7,977 nt of DNA. Origin: an uncultured Collinsella sp. GTDB taxonomy: Bacteria > Actinomycetota > Coriobacteriia > Coriobacteriales > Coriobacteriaceae. The translations under genes were made by a program, and so were the position numbers. Location: contig CAKUGX010000090.1 of the NCBI GenBank assembly GCA_934654765.1, positions 1 to 7,977 of the forward strand, in the 5' to 3' direction. Below, in pieces: positions 1 to 6,512 of the stretch. A model generated the notes under the pieces. It searched no databases. It saw only the letters and a list, made by a program, of their open reading frames with translations, and was not told where the DNA came from. Every line of letters begins with the position of its first letter. Position 1 is the stretch's first letter.

Positions 1-891
1 GGCGACGCCCTGGTGGCGGGCCTGTCCTACGGCCGCGTCCGCGCCATGATCGACCCCAAGGGCAACCCCGTCACCGAGGCCGGCCCCTCCGACCCGGTCG
101 AGATTCTGGGCCTTTCCTCCGTGCCGAACGCCGGCGACGAGTTCCGCGTGTTCCAGGACGACCGCGAGGCCCGCGACCTGGCCGACCAGCGCGCGCTCAA
201 GGCCCGCATCGAGGAGCAGAACCGCGTCAAGCACGTGACGCTCGAGAACCTCTTTGCGACCATGGCCGACGCCGAGGTCAAGGAGCTCAACCTCATCATC
301 AAGGCGGACGTCCAGGGCTCCATCGAGGCGCTCCAGGACTCGCTGGACAAGATGGACCAGTCCGAGGTCCGCATCAACACGATCCACGCCGCCGTCGGCG
401 CCATCAACGAGACCGACGTCGTCCTCGCCGACGCCTCGAACGCCATCATCATCGGCTTCGGCGTGCGCCCGGACGCCAAGGCCCGCAACGCCGCCGAGCG
501 CGAGGGCGTCGAGATCCGTTGCTACGACGTCATCTACAAGTGCCTCGAGGAGCTCGACGCTGCCCGTATCGGCATGCTCAAGCCCACCGAGGTCGAGGTC
601 TCCACGGGTACCGCGACCGTCCTGGACACCTTCAAGGTGCCCAAAGTCGGTATCGCCGCCGGTGTCCGCGTCGAAGAGGGCGAGATCGCCGCGACCGATT
701 CCGTGCGTCTGGTGCGCGACGGCATCGTGGTCTTCAACGGCAAGATCGCCTCGATGCGCCACTACAAGGACGAGGCCAAGAGCCTCAAGAGCGGTTCCGA
801 GGGCGGCATTGGCCTGGAGAACTTCCAGGACATCAAGCCCGGCGACCAGATCGAGGGTTACCGCATCGACCAGGTTGCCCGTACCGAGTAG
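1..891 (+). CDS. infB: Translation initiation factor IF-2, C-terminal part (5' end outside window)
   Basis: IF2 is the GTPase that brings initiator fMet-tRNA to the 30S subunit and promotes 50S joining. The frame is open from base 1, so the gene begins upstream. Only the last 296 residues are visible, and the GTPase domain with its nucleotide-binding motifs is missing. The visible part starts in the domain II barrel (GDALVAGLSYGRVRAM). It continues through the linker and the alpha/beta domain III (LNLIIKADVQGSIEAL, about residues 93-190). It ends in the fMet-tRNA-binding C2 barrel (STGTATVLDTFKVPKVG to GDQIEGYRI, about 196-296). TAG is at 889-891, and rbfA starts 11 nt later. Codons end almost entirely in C or G, as expected for a highly expressed gene. 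Oddity: two usually conserved C2 cysteines are Val222 and Gly268, and a conserved Arg position is His254 (numbered within the window). The family assignment is certain. Confidence 0.97.
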   Translation, partial: GDALVAGLSYGRVRAMIDPKGNPVTEAGPSDPVEILGLSSVPNAGDEFRVFQDDREARDLADQRALKARIEEQNRVKHVTLENLFATMADAEVKELNLIIKADVQGSIEALQDSLDKMDQSEVRINTIHAAVGAINETDVVLADASNAIIIGFGVRPDAKARNAAEREGVEIRCYDVIYKCLEELDAARIGMLKPTEVEVSTGTATVLDTFKVPKVGIAAGVRVEEGEIAATDSVRLVRDGIVVFNGKIASMRHYKDEAKSLKSGSEGGIGLENFQDIKPGDQIEGYRIDQVARTE

Positions 892-902
892 GGGGTAGCG
901 CT

Positions 903-1313
903 ATGAAGCAAACGCAGGCAACCCGCCGTCTGGGCGAGCAGCTTCGCGAGAAGCTTGGTTATATCCTGCTCTTTGAGGTTTCCGATCCGCGTCTCGACCT
1001 GGTTACTTTGACCGCGGTCGAGGTCGCGGTGGACCGTTCGTTCGCGCGTGTGTTCGTGTCGTGCGATGCGAGCCGCTACGACGAGGTCATGGAGGCGCTC
1101 GCAAGCGCCAAGGGCCGTATTCGCAGCCTGTTGGCTCGCTCGCTCGATTGGCGTGTCACGCCCGAGCTCGATTTTCGCATCGATCGTTCGACCGATGAGG
1201 CCGAGCGCATCACGCGTGCGCTGGAAAACGTTCCCGCCACGCTTGCGATCGAAAAGGACGAGGACGGCTATCCGATAGCGGATGCCGCCCAGGAGGCAGC
1301 TTTAGATGACTAA
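903..1313 (+). CDS. rbfA: Ribosome-binding factor A
   Basis: RbfA is a small KH-fold protein that binds the immature 30S subunit and helps mature the 5' end of 16S rRNA; it is also linked to cold adaptation. The 136-residue product is near the usual length. It shows the family pattern in order: an N-terminal helix (TRRLGEQLREKLGYIL), the DPRL motif near residue 28, the strand segment LVTLTAVEVAVDRSFARVFV, and then the signature WRVTPELDFRID followed by a terminal helix. The ATG at 903 is chosen because it follows an AGGGGGT Shine-Dalgarno (890-896) and gives the normal N-terminus. The frame stays open far upstream, but that part only overlaps infB. The acidic tail (DAAQEAALDD) is variable in the family. 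The stop overlaps the next gene by 8 nt, so translational coupling is likely. Confidence 0.96.
   Translation: MKQTQATRRLGEQLREKLGYILLFEVSDPRLDLVTLTAVEVAVDRSFARVFVSCDASRYDEVMEALASAKGRIRSLLARSLDWRVTPELDFRIDRSTDEAERITRALENVPATLAIEKDEDGYPIADAAQEAALDD
1291..1296 (+). promoter_or_regulatory. Shine-Dalgarno of the nrnA-like gene, inside rbfA
   Basis: A consensus AGGAGG lies inside the rbfA coding sequence, 9 nt before the ATG at 1306. It supports that start and the 8-nt overlap with the rbfA stop. Confidence 0.85.
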
Positions 1314-2349
1314 TTCCGCCGACCTCGCCTCGTGCGAGTCTGCAGATATTCAGCGACGCATCCTCGAGCTCATCGAGGGTGCGTCCTCCATTGCGATTTC
1401 GGGACACACTTCTCCCGATGGCGATGCCCTGGGCTCCGTGCTGGGTCTGGGCCTCTCGCTTATGAAGTTTTTCCCCAACAAGGACATTGCCCTGCTGCTG
1501 GCAGATGATGACCCGGTTCCGCGCATCTACCGCTTTATGGAAGGCTCCGATCGCCTGGTACCGGCATCTGCGTATACCGGCAATCCGGACCTTTTCATCT
1601 CGGTGGACGTACCGGTCGTCGAGCGTCTCAATAATTCCGCCGAGGTGCTTCGTCGCTCCAAGCATGTGGTGTGCTTCGATCACCATCCGGCGCGCGAGGA
1701 GTTTGCCGAGCTCAGCCTGAGGCGCGTCGAAGCTGCAGCCTGTGCCATGATCATCGACCGCTTCTTGGACAATTGCGGCATTGTCGCACGTGATGGCGTC
1801 GCGACCTGCCTGCTGTGTGGCTTGGTTACCGATACCGGCCGTTTCCAGTACCAAAACGCCGATGCCGCCGCGTTCCATGCAGCTTCGCGTCTGGTTGCCC
1901 ACGGTGCCGATCCGGCGCGTGTGGCACTCGAGGTCTACCAGAGCATGCGCGTTGAGTTTTTGCACCTCAAGTCCATCGTTATGGGCCGCATCAAGACGGT
2001 GGCCCACGGGCGCGTTGCGTATAGTTACGCGTACCAGAGTGACCTTGAGGCTTGCGGTGTCACCTCGGATGAGTGCGACGGCCTAGTCGATGTGGTGCGC
2101 TCGGTGATGGGCGTCGAGGTCTGCCTGTTCCTGAAGGGCATTGAGGGCGATACCAAGGTGCGCGGCAACCTGCGCTCCAAGGGGGACCTCAACGTGTCCG
2201 AGATCGCTGCTGCTTTTGGCGGAGGCGGACATCCTGCTGCCGCCGGTTTCTCCAACAACGGAACGATTCTCGAGACGCTCACCGTGGCACTTCCCATGCT
2301 GGCCGAACTGGTAGGGGAGGATCCCGCTTCGGTGACCGTCGAGCTTTAA
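1306..2349 (+). CDS. nrnA: DHH/DHHA1 phosphoesterase, NrnA-type oligoribonuclease / pAp phosphatase
   Basis: Members of this family are Mn-dependent cytosolic enzymes. They remove nucleotides from 2-5-mer RNAs and, in many bacteria, dephosphorylate 3'-phosphoadenosine 5'-phosphate; some actinobacterial members also cleave cyclic dinucleotides or pApA. The 347-residue product has all metal-site motifs in order: HTSPDGDALGS (His34, Asp38, Asp40), SVDVP (Asp101), the namesake DHHP (Asp125-His126-His127) and TDTGRF (Asp176). The C-terminal DHHA1 domain carries the substrate-binding GGGGHPAAAG (Gly305-Gly314). Length and motif spacing match NrnA and not the longer RecJ or GdpP types. It sits between rbfA and truB, a position also seen in other actinobacteria, which ties RNA turnover to ribosome assembly. 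The start has a perfect Shine-Dalgarno. Which substrate dominates cannot be read from the sequence. Confidence 0.93.
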   Translation: MTNSADLASCESADIQRRILELIEGASSIAISGHTSPDGDALGSVLGLGLSLMKFFPNKDIALLLADDDPVPRIYRFMEGSDRLVPASAYTGNPDLFISVDVPVVERLNNSAEVLRRSKHVVCFDHHPAREEFAELSLRRVEAAACAMIIDRFLDNCGIVARDGVATCLLCGLVTDTGRFQYQNADAAAFHAASRLVAHGADPARVALEVYQSMRVEFLHLKSIVMGRIKTVAHGRVAYSYAYQSDLEACGVTSDECDGLVDVVRSVMGVEVCLFLKGIEGDTKVRGNLRSKGDLNVSEIAAAFGGGGHPAAAGFSNNGTILETLTVALPMLAELVGEDPASVTVEL

Positions 2350-2364
2350 CTTTTTGGATGGTAC

Positions 2365-3297
2365 ATGGCTCGTCGTACGCCTTCTCAACTGAATATGCTG
2401 CTCGCCGTCGATAAGCCGGTGGGCTGCACGTCCCACGACGTGGTTTCGCAATGCCGACGCGCCCTCCATGAGCGGCGCGTCGGCCATGCCGGCACGCTCG
2501 ACCCCATGGCATCGGGTGTCATGGTGGTGGGTGTGGGCCAGGCCACCCGTCTGCTGGGCATGCTAACCCTCGATACCAAAAGCTATGTCGCCGACATCTC
2601 GTTTGGCGCCGAGACAAATACCGATGATGCGGAGGGCGAGGCGGTCCGCACGGTGACTGTTGCCAACGAGCTCCGCGATCCTGCCTATGCCCGTGAGCGC
2701 TTGGCCGCCATGCTGGGTCCGCAGATGCAGGTGCCGCCGGCGTTTTCGGCTATCTCGGTCAATGGCGTTCGCGCCTACAAGTCTGCTCGCGAGGGCAATG
2801 CGGTGGACTTACCTCCGCGTCCCGTCGAGGTCTATGCCGCCGACCTGATCGCCGTGGGCGGCGAAGGTGATACGTGTGTGTGGACCGTGGCGTTCTCGGT
2901 GAGCAAGGGCACCTATATCCGTGCGCTCGCTCGCGACTTGGGCCGCGCCTGCGAGAGCGCCGCGCACATTTCCGCGCTGCGCCGCACGGCCTCCGGTGTT
3001 GTTTCCATTGGCGCCTGTCATGCGGTCGAGGAGCTTTCTCCCGAGTCCGCGCCTGGCTTTGCCCTGGATCCCATTGCGGCCCTGGGCGCCACGCGTGTTG
3101 ACTTGCCGGGCAATCTTGCCGAAGACCTGCTCTGCGGCCGACGCATTCCCGTTGAGCGTGCGCTTGCCGATTTCGATGCTTCGAAAGCGCCGTTTGCGCT
3201 GGTGCTCGATGGGGGACTCAAGGCGCTCGCCCGCATCGAAAGTGGCCGCTTTGTCATGGAGCACGTGTTTCCGCAGGCAATCGGCGGTGTTCGATGA
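2365..3297 (+). CDS. truB: tRNA pseudouridine(55) synthase TruB
   Basis: TruB converts U55 in the T-arm of almost all tRNAs to pseudouridine and also acts as a tRNA folding chaperone. The 310-residue protein has the usual N-terminus (LLAVDKPVGCTSHDVV), the catalytic motif GHAGTLDPMASG with nucleophile Asp46, the middle motif PPAFSAISVNGVRAYKSARE, and KGTYIRALARDLG (Lys181, Tyr184, Arg186). A C-terminal segment (LCGRRIPVERAL to MEHVFP) resembles the small PUA-like tail of the family. The ATG at 2365 gives ten residues before the conserved block. An in-frame ATG at 2395 would also fit, and the Shine-Dalgarno of the first ATG (GGATGG) is weak, so the exact start is less sure. It lies 15 nt after nrnA, and its TGA overlaps the ribF ATG (ATGA, 3294-3297). 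Confidence 0.96.
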   Translation: MARRTPSQLNMLLAVDKPVGCTSHDVVSQCRRALHERRVGHAGTLDPMASGVMVVGVGQATRLLGMLTLDTKSYVADISFGAETNTDDAEGEAVRTVTVANELRDPAYARERLAAMLGPQMQVPPAFSAISVNGVRAYKSAREGNAVDLPPRPVEVYAADLIAVGGEGDTCVWTVAFSVSKGTYIRALARDLGRACESAAHISALRRTASGVVSIGACHAVEELSPESAPGFALDPIAALGATRVDLPGNLAEDLLCGRRIPVERALADFDASKAPFALVLDGGLKALARIESGRFVMEHVFPQAIGGVR

Positions 3298-4301
3298 TGT
3301 TATCCGCTCGCGAGCTCGCGCGTATCTTTTTCGAAGGCGAGTCGGACGAGGCTCGCATCGTTACTTCCGATGCGTTTGATGAGTGCGAGCACTTGGGTGC
3401 CGCATCGATTGCCATCGGCGTGTTCGATGGTGTGCACCGTGGACACCGGGAACTCATCGAAGCGCTTGTCCGTGATGCCCGTGCCCATGGCTGCAAGGCG
3501 GTCGTGGTCACTTTCGATCCCGACCCGGACGTTGTGGTGAGCCCTTCGCCCGCTCAAAAATTGATGACGACGGCCGACCGTCTACATGCCTTGGCTCAGA
3601 CCGGGGTCGATGCAGTGGTGGCCGTTCCCTTTACGCCTGAGGTTGCGGCACTCGACCATGTCGGTTTTCTCACACTGTTGTCACGCGTGGTTGACATTCG
3701 TTCGATTCGCGTTGGCAGCGATTTTAGGCTGGGTCGTGGCGGTGCTTCTGGTGTTGCCGAGATGCGCGCCTGGGGTTCCGAGCACGGCGTTGACGTGTAT
3801 GGTCACGACCTGCTTTGCGAGGGCGGTGAGGCCATTTGCGCCACCCGCATTCGTCACGAGCTGGGACAGGGCCATGTGGAGCTTGCTGCTGAGTTGCTCG
3901 GCCGCCCGTATATGGTGCGTGGCAGTGTTGTTCGCGGCCGTCACGAGGGTTCTGGCATGGGCTTTCCCACGGCAAACCTGCAGGTTCCCGACGGTATTCA
4001 GGTGCCTGCCGATGGCGTGTATGAGGGTCTGGTGCTCGTCGATGATACCGTATGGCCCGCTGCCGTTAACGTGGGTCTGCCTCCGACGTATGCCGACGAT
4101 GCCGCCTCGGCGCATCTGGAGGCTAACTTAATTGGTTATACGGGCGATCTGTACGGCGCTTCCGTTTCGCTGGCGTTTACGCGCTGGCTGCGCCCGTCGC
4201 GCGTGTTCGAGTCCCTCGATGAGTTGATTGCGACCGTTGAGGGTAACATTGACGATATCCGTCACAACTTGGGTGAGCAGGGGGTGAGCATCCGTGATTA
4301 G
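3294..4301 (+). CDS. ribF: Bifunctional riboflavin kinase / FAD synthetase
   Basis: RibF phosphorylates riboflavin to FMN and then adenylates FMN to FAD. The 335-residue protein has the N-terminal nucleotidyltransferase-like FAD synthetase domain: GVFDGVHRGH (residues 42-51, the (T/H)xGH-type ATP site), VVVTFDPDP, VGSDFRLGRGG and the ATRIRHEL motif. The C-terminal riboflavin kinase domain follows: GMGFPTANL, with the Mg/ATP-binding Thr226 and Asn228, NVGLPPTY, and LEANLIG with the likely catalytic Glu276. Both domains look intact. About 40 residues precede the first motif, roughly 20 more than in many homologues. The start is supported by the ATGA overlap with truB; a second ATG follows directly at 3297. 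The Shine-Dalgarno is weak, so coupling to truB translation is likely. The stop overlaps dnaG by 8 nt. Confidence 0.96.
   Translation: MMLSARELARIFFEGESDEARIVTSDAFDECEHLGAASIAIGVFDGVHRGHRELIEALVRDARAHGCKAVVVTFDPDPDVVVSPSPAQKLMTTADRLHALAQTGVDAVVAVPFTPEVAALDHVGFLTLLSRVVDIRSIRVGSDFRLGRGGASGVAEMRAWGSEHGVDVYGHDLLCEGGEAICATRIRHELGQGHVELAAELLGRPYMVRGSVVRGRHEGSGMGFPTANLQVPDGIQVPADGVYEGLVLVDDTVWPAAVNVGLPPTYADDAASAHLEANLIGYTGDLYGASVSLAFTRWLRPSRVFESLDELIATVEGNIDDIRHNLGEQGVSIRD
4279..4288 (+). promoter_or_regulatory. Shine-Dalgarno of dnaG, deciding its GTG start
   Basis: AGGGGGTGAG inside the end of ribF lies a few nt before GTG 4294. It supports that GTG as the dnaG start. The nearby ATG at 4304 is in another frame. 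Confidence 0.7.
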
Positions 4302-6402
4302 CGATGAGGAGAAAGACCAGGTGCGCGCTGCGTCCGATCTGGTCGCCATCGTGCAGGAAACGGTTGAGCTCAAACCCCGCGGCCATGAGTTTTGGGGTTG
4401 CTGCCCCTTCCATGGCGAAAAGACGCCGTCGTTTCACATTATCCCCGCCACGCAGGTGTGGCACTGCTTTGGTTGCGGCGAGGGCGGCGACGTCTTCACC
4501 TACATTATGAAGCGCGAGAACCTGAGTTTTCCTGAGTCGATTCGCTATCTGGCCGATCGTGCCGGCATTGAGCTGCATGATACCGGTGATCGCCGCGAAC
4601 GTGCTACCAAGCGTGCCCGTATCTATGACCTATGTGCCGAGACGGCGCAGTTCTACCACACCATGCTCATGCGCGGTAAGGACAGCCGCCCGCGCGAGTA
4701 CTTTGCCAGCCGCGGCATGGGCGGCGATGTCTGCCGTCGTTACTGCCTGGGCTTTGCGCCGGGCCGCAATGCGCTGGTGTCCCCTCTGTCGCAGGCGGGA
4801 TTGACCCCGCAAGAGATGATCGACGCCAACGTGGCCGTCAGCCGCGGGCGTGGACAGCTCGCTGATCGCTTTTACGACCGCGTGATGTTTCCCATCTTCG
4901 ATGAGCAGGGTCACAACATTGCCTTTGGCGGTCGCATTATGGGCGACGGTCAGCCTAAGTACCTCAACACCGCCGAGACGAGCGTGTTCCATAAAAAGCG
5001 AAACCTCTATGGCTTTAACTGGGCCAAGGAGTTTATCGTTGCGCAGGATACGGCCATCGTGGTGGAGGGCTATACCGATTGCATCGCCTGCTGGGAGGCG
5101 GGGATCAAAAACGTTGTCGCCACGCTGGGCACCGCGCTCACGGAGCATCACGTCAAGACGCTCACCCGCTTTGCCAAGCGCATCGTGTATATGTTCGACG
5201 GCGATGCGGCGGGACAGAAGGCCGCCCGCCGCGCGATTCAGTTTATCGAGCAGGATTCGATGGATCTGCGCTGCGTGGTGCTGCCCGACGGCAACGATCC
5301 CATGGAGTTCATCACGGCGCACGGCGGAGAGGAGCTGCAGAAACGCATTGACGCTGCCGAACCGCTCATGGACTTCGTGTACCGTTCGCTGCAGGAGTCG
5401 AGTGACATCACCACGCCGGGCGGTCGTGCCAAGGCACTCGAGGATGCGCTGACGCTCATCTATCCGCTGCGCGATAGCTATATGATCGATACGTACTTTA
5501 TCCAGATTGCCGATCTGCTTGGTTTGGATCTGGAGACAGTGCGTGCGAGTTCGGGTCGCGTGTTTCGCGATGTCGCCAAGCGCGAGGATGCGGAACGACG
5601 TCGTGAGCAGAACTATGAACGCCAGCGGGCGCAAGCCGAGCACTCTGGTAGCGCTGGCGGTCGGACGTCTGGTTCGCGGGGGGCATCTCGCGGTGCTTGG
5701 TCATCGGGCGCCACGCCGGCAGTAGCGGCGCCGGTCGAAGAAGAGCCGTACGACTATGTCCCGCTCGATGTCTACGGTGCCGCGCCCGTGGAGGTCGTCG
5801 ACGACCTGCCGCCGATCGATGTGCCTGATGGTATGGGTGCTGTACCTGTGACTGATGGTTCGGGCACTCCGGCTGCGGCGGCGCCGATGGTTCTTACTGA
5901 TCTTGAGCGCAAGTCCTTGGCGGGGGAGCGCGAGCTGTTGACGATGCTTACGAGCTACCCCGACCTGTTCCGCACGTATGCCGACCGCATCTGCTCTATC
6001 GAGTGGGTTGACCCACGTCACGAGTCCATCGCATGGGCCGTTCTGGCAACTCCGCCGGGAACCGATCCTGCAGCCTGCATGGATGCGGCGCGCTCGGTCT
6101 GTCCCGAGGCGGCAACGCTTGTGAGTGCCGGGCGCATCTCCGCGACGAGCAAGCACCCCACCGAGACGAACATCGTGTTCATGCTTGATACGCTCGAGCT
6201 CTACACCATCAAGCGCCGCATGCGTGCCGCACAGGCCAAGCTGCGCCAGGACCGTTCGCTCGACGATGAGGCCCGTCGCGCGCTGACCGTGCAGGCCGCG
6301 CGGGATTCGCAGCGTCAACGCGAGCTGCAAAAGTCGATCGGCGGCGTGGCGGACCCGTTCCGTTTGATCGGTCTGGAGGCCGCGGGCACCGAACAAGCCT
6401 AG
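4294..6402 (+). CDS. dnaG: DNA primase DnaG
   Basis: DnaG makes the RNA primers for leading-strand start and Okazaki fragments, working with the replicative helicase DnaB. The 702-residue protein starts with GTG in the usual DnaG N-terminal context. The zinc-ribbon CHC2 domain has C37-x2-H40-x17-C58-x2-C61, with the hallmark CPFHGEKTPSF and HCFGCGEGGD. The catalytic core contains DRVMFPIFDEQGHNIAFGGR and a TOPRIM site: EGYTD (Glu258, Asp262) and DGDAAG (Asp302, Asp304). All key residues are present. After a charged helix there is an approximately 84-residue low-complexity linker (about 450-533), rich in Gly/Ser/Ala and then acidic and proline residues. A C-terminal helical domain (about 534-702) follows, presumed to bind DnaB. 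The protein is longer than the roughly 580-600 residues common in the family, mostly because of this linker. It overlaps ribF by 8 nt and is followed by rpoD after a 110-nt gap. Confidence 0.97.
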   Translation: MISDEEKDQVRAASDLVAIVQETVELKPRGHEFWGCCPFHGEKTPSFHIIPATQVWHCFGCGEGGDVFTYIMKRENLSFPESIRYLADRAGIELHDTGDRRERATKRARIYDLCAETAQFYHTMLMRGKDSRPREYFASRGMGGDVCRRYCLGFAPGRNALVSPLSQAGLTPQEMIDANVAVSRGRGQLADRFYDRVMFPIFDEQGHNIAFGGRIMGDGQPKYLNTAETSVFHKKRNLYGFNWAKEFIVAQDTAIVVEGYTDCIACWEAGIKNVVATLGTALTEHHVKTLTRFAKRIVYMFDGDAAGQKAARRAIQFIEQDSMDLRCVVLPDGNDPMEFITAHGGEELQKRIDAAEPLMDFVYRSLQESSDITTPGGRAKALEDALTLIYPLRDSYMIDTYFIQIADLLGLDLETVRASSGRVFRDVAKREDAERRREQNYERQRAQAEHSGSAGGRTSGSRGASRGAWSSGATPAVAAPVEEEPYDYVPLDVYGAAPVEVVDDLPPIDVPDGMGAVPVTDGSGTPAAAAPMVLTDLERKSLAGERELLTMLTSYPDLFRTYADRICSIEWVDPRHESIAWAVLATPPGTDPAACMDAARSVCPEAATLVSAGRISATSKHPTETNIVFMLDTLELYTIKRRMRAAQAKLRQDRSLDDEARRALTVQAARDSQRQRELQKSIGGVADPFRLIGLEAAGTEQA

Positions 6403-6471
6403 ATGTTGTGGTCAACCAGCGTATTCTCGCCTATATCCAGTCCTCTTTTTGGGTATAGACGTCAATGTGTG

Positions 6472-6480
6472 TGCTAAAGT
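6472..6480 (+). promoter_or_regulatory. Candidate extended -10 promoter for rpoD
   Basis: TGCTAAAGT matches an extended -10 (TGn followed by a hexamer sharing 4 of 6 bases with TATAAT). No good -35 lies 16-18 nt upstream; TTGGGT at 6449-6454 would need a 20-nt spacer. A start near 6487 would give a leader of about 26 nt. This is inferred from pattern alone. Confidence 0.4.
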
Positions 6481-6484
6481 ATTG

Positions 6485-6497
6485 AGTCCTGTGGACT
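6485..6497 (+). other. Small perfect dyad at the predicted rpoD transcription start
   Basis: AGTCC-TGT-GGACT is a 5-bp inverted repeat with a 3-nt spacer. It straddles the inferred start point and ends just before the Shine-Dalgarno. It could be an operator half-site pair or chance; nothing in the sequence decides. Confidence 0.35.
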
Positions 6498-6500
6498 ATG

Positions 6501-6507
6501 AAGGGAG
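6501..6507 (+). promoter_or_regulatory. Shine-Dalgarno of rpoD, deciding a GTG start
   Basis: AAGGGAG lies 5 nt before GTG 6513. The upstream in-frame ATG at 6498 overlaps this site and has no Shine-Dalgarno of its own, so GTG 6513 is the better start. Confidence 0.75.
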
Positions 6508-6512
6508 AATCT

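Larger units (their letters stand above)
6403..6512 (+). other. dnaG-rpoD intergenic region (110 nt)
   Basis: This is the longest non-coding stretch inside the gene cluster. It holds an imperfect dyad (CTATATCC at 6431-6438 against GGGTATAG at 6451-6458), a run of five T just before it closes (6446-6450), a likely extended -10 element (6472-6480), a 5-bp perfect dyad (6485-6497) and the rpoD Shine-Dalgarno. I see no convincing terminator, so read-through from dnaG plus an internal promoter is the simplest reading. Confidence 0.6.

Noticed and set aside
519..902. Upstream extension of the rbfA frame into infB
   Set aside because: The added sequence is Arg/Gly-rich out-of-frame infB translation. 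ATG 903 has its own Shine-Dalgarno and gives a normal RbfA length.
4304..4510. Small frame from ATG 4304 as an alternative dnaG start or leader peptide
   Set aside because: It is in a different frame from the zinc-ribbon motifs. The GTG at 4294 matches the family N-terminus and has the Shine-Dalgarno.
4630..5643. Open frame of 337 codons on the - strand opposite dnaG
   Set aside because: It lies fully within the conserved primase core and shows no known motif. Its length follows from codon bias on the coding strand.
6446..6458. T-run in the dnaG-rpoD gap as an intrinsic terminator of dnaG
   Set aside because: The T5 is in the loop of a weak AT-rich dyad, not after a GC-rich stem. No proper terminator hairpin precedes it.
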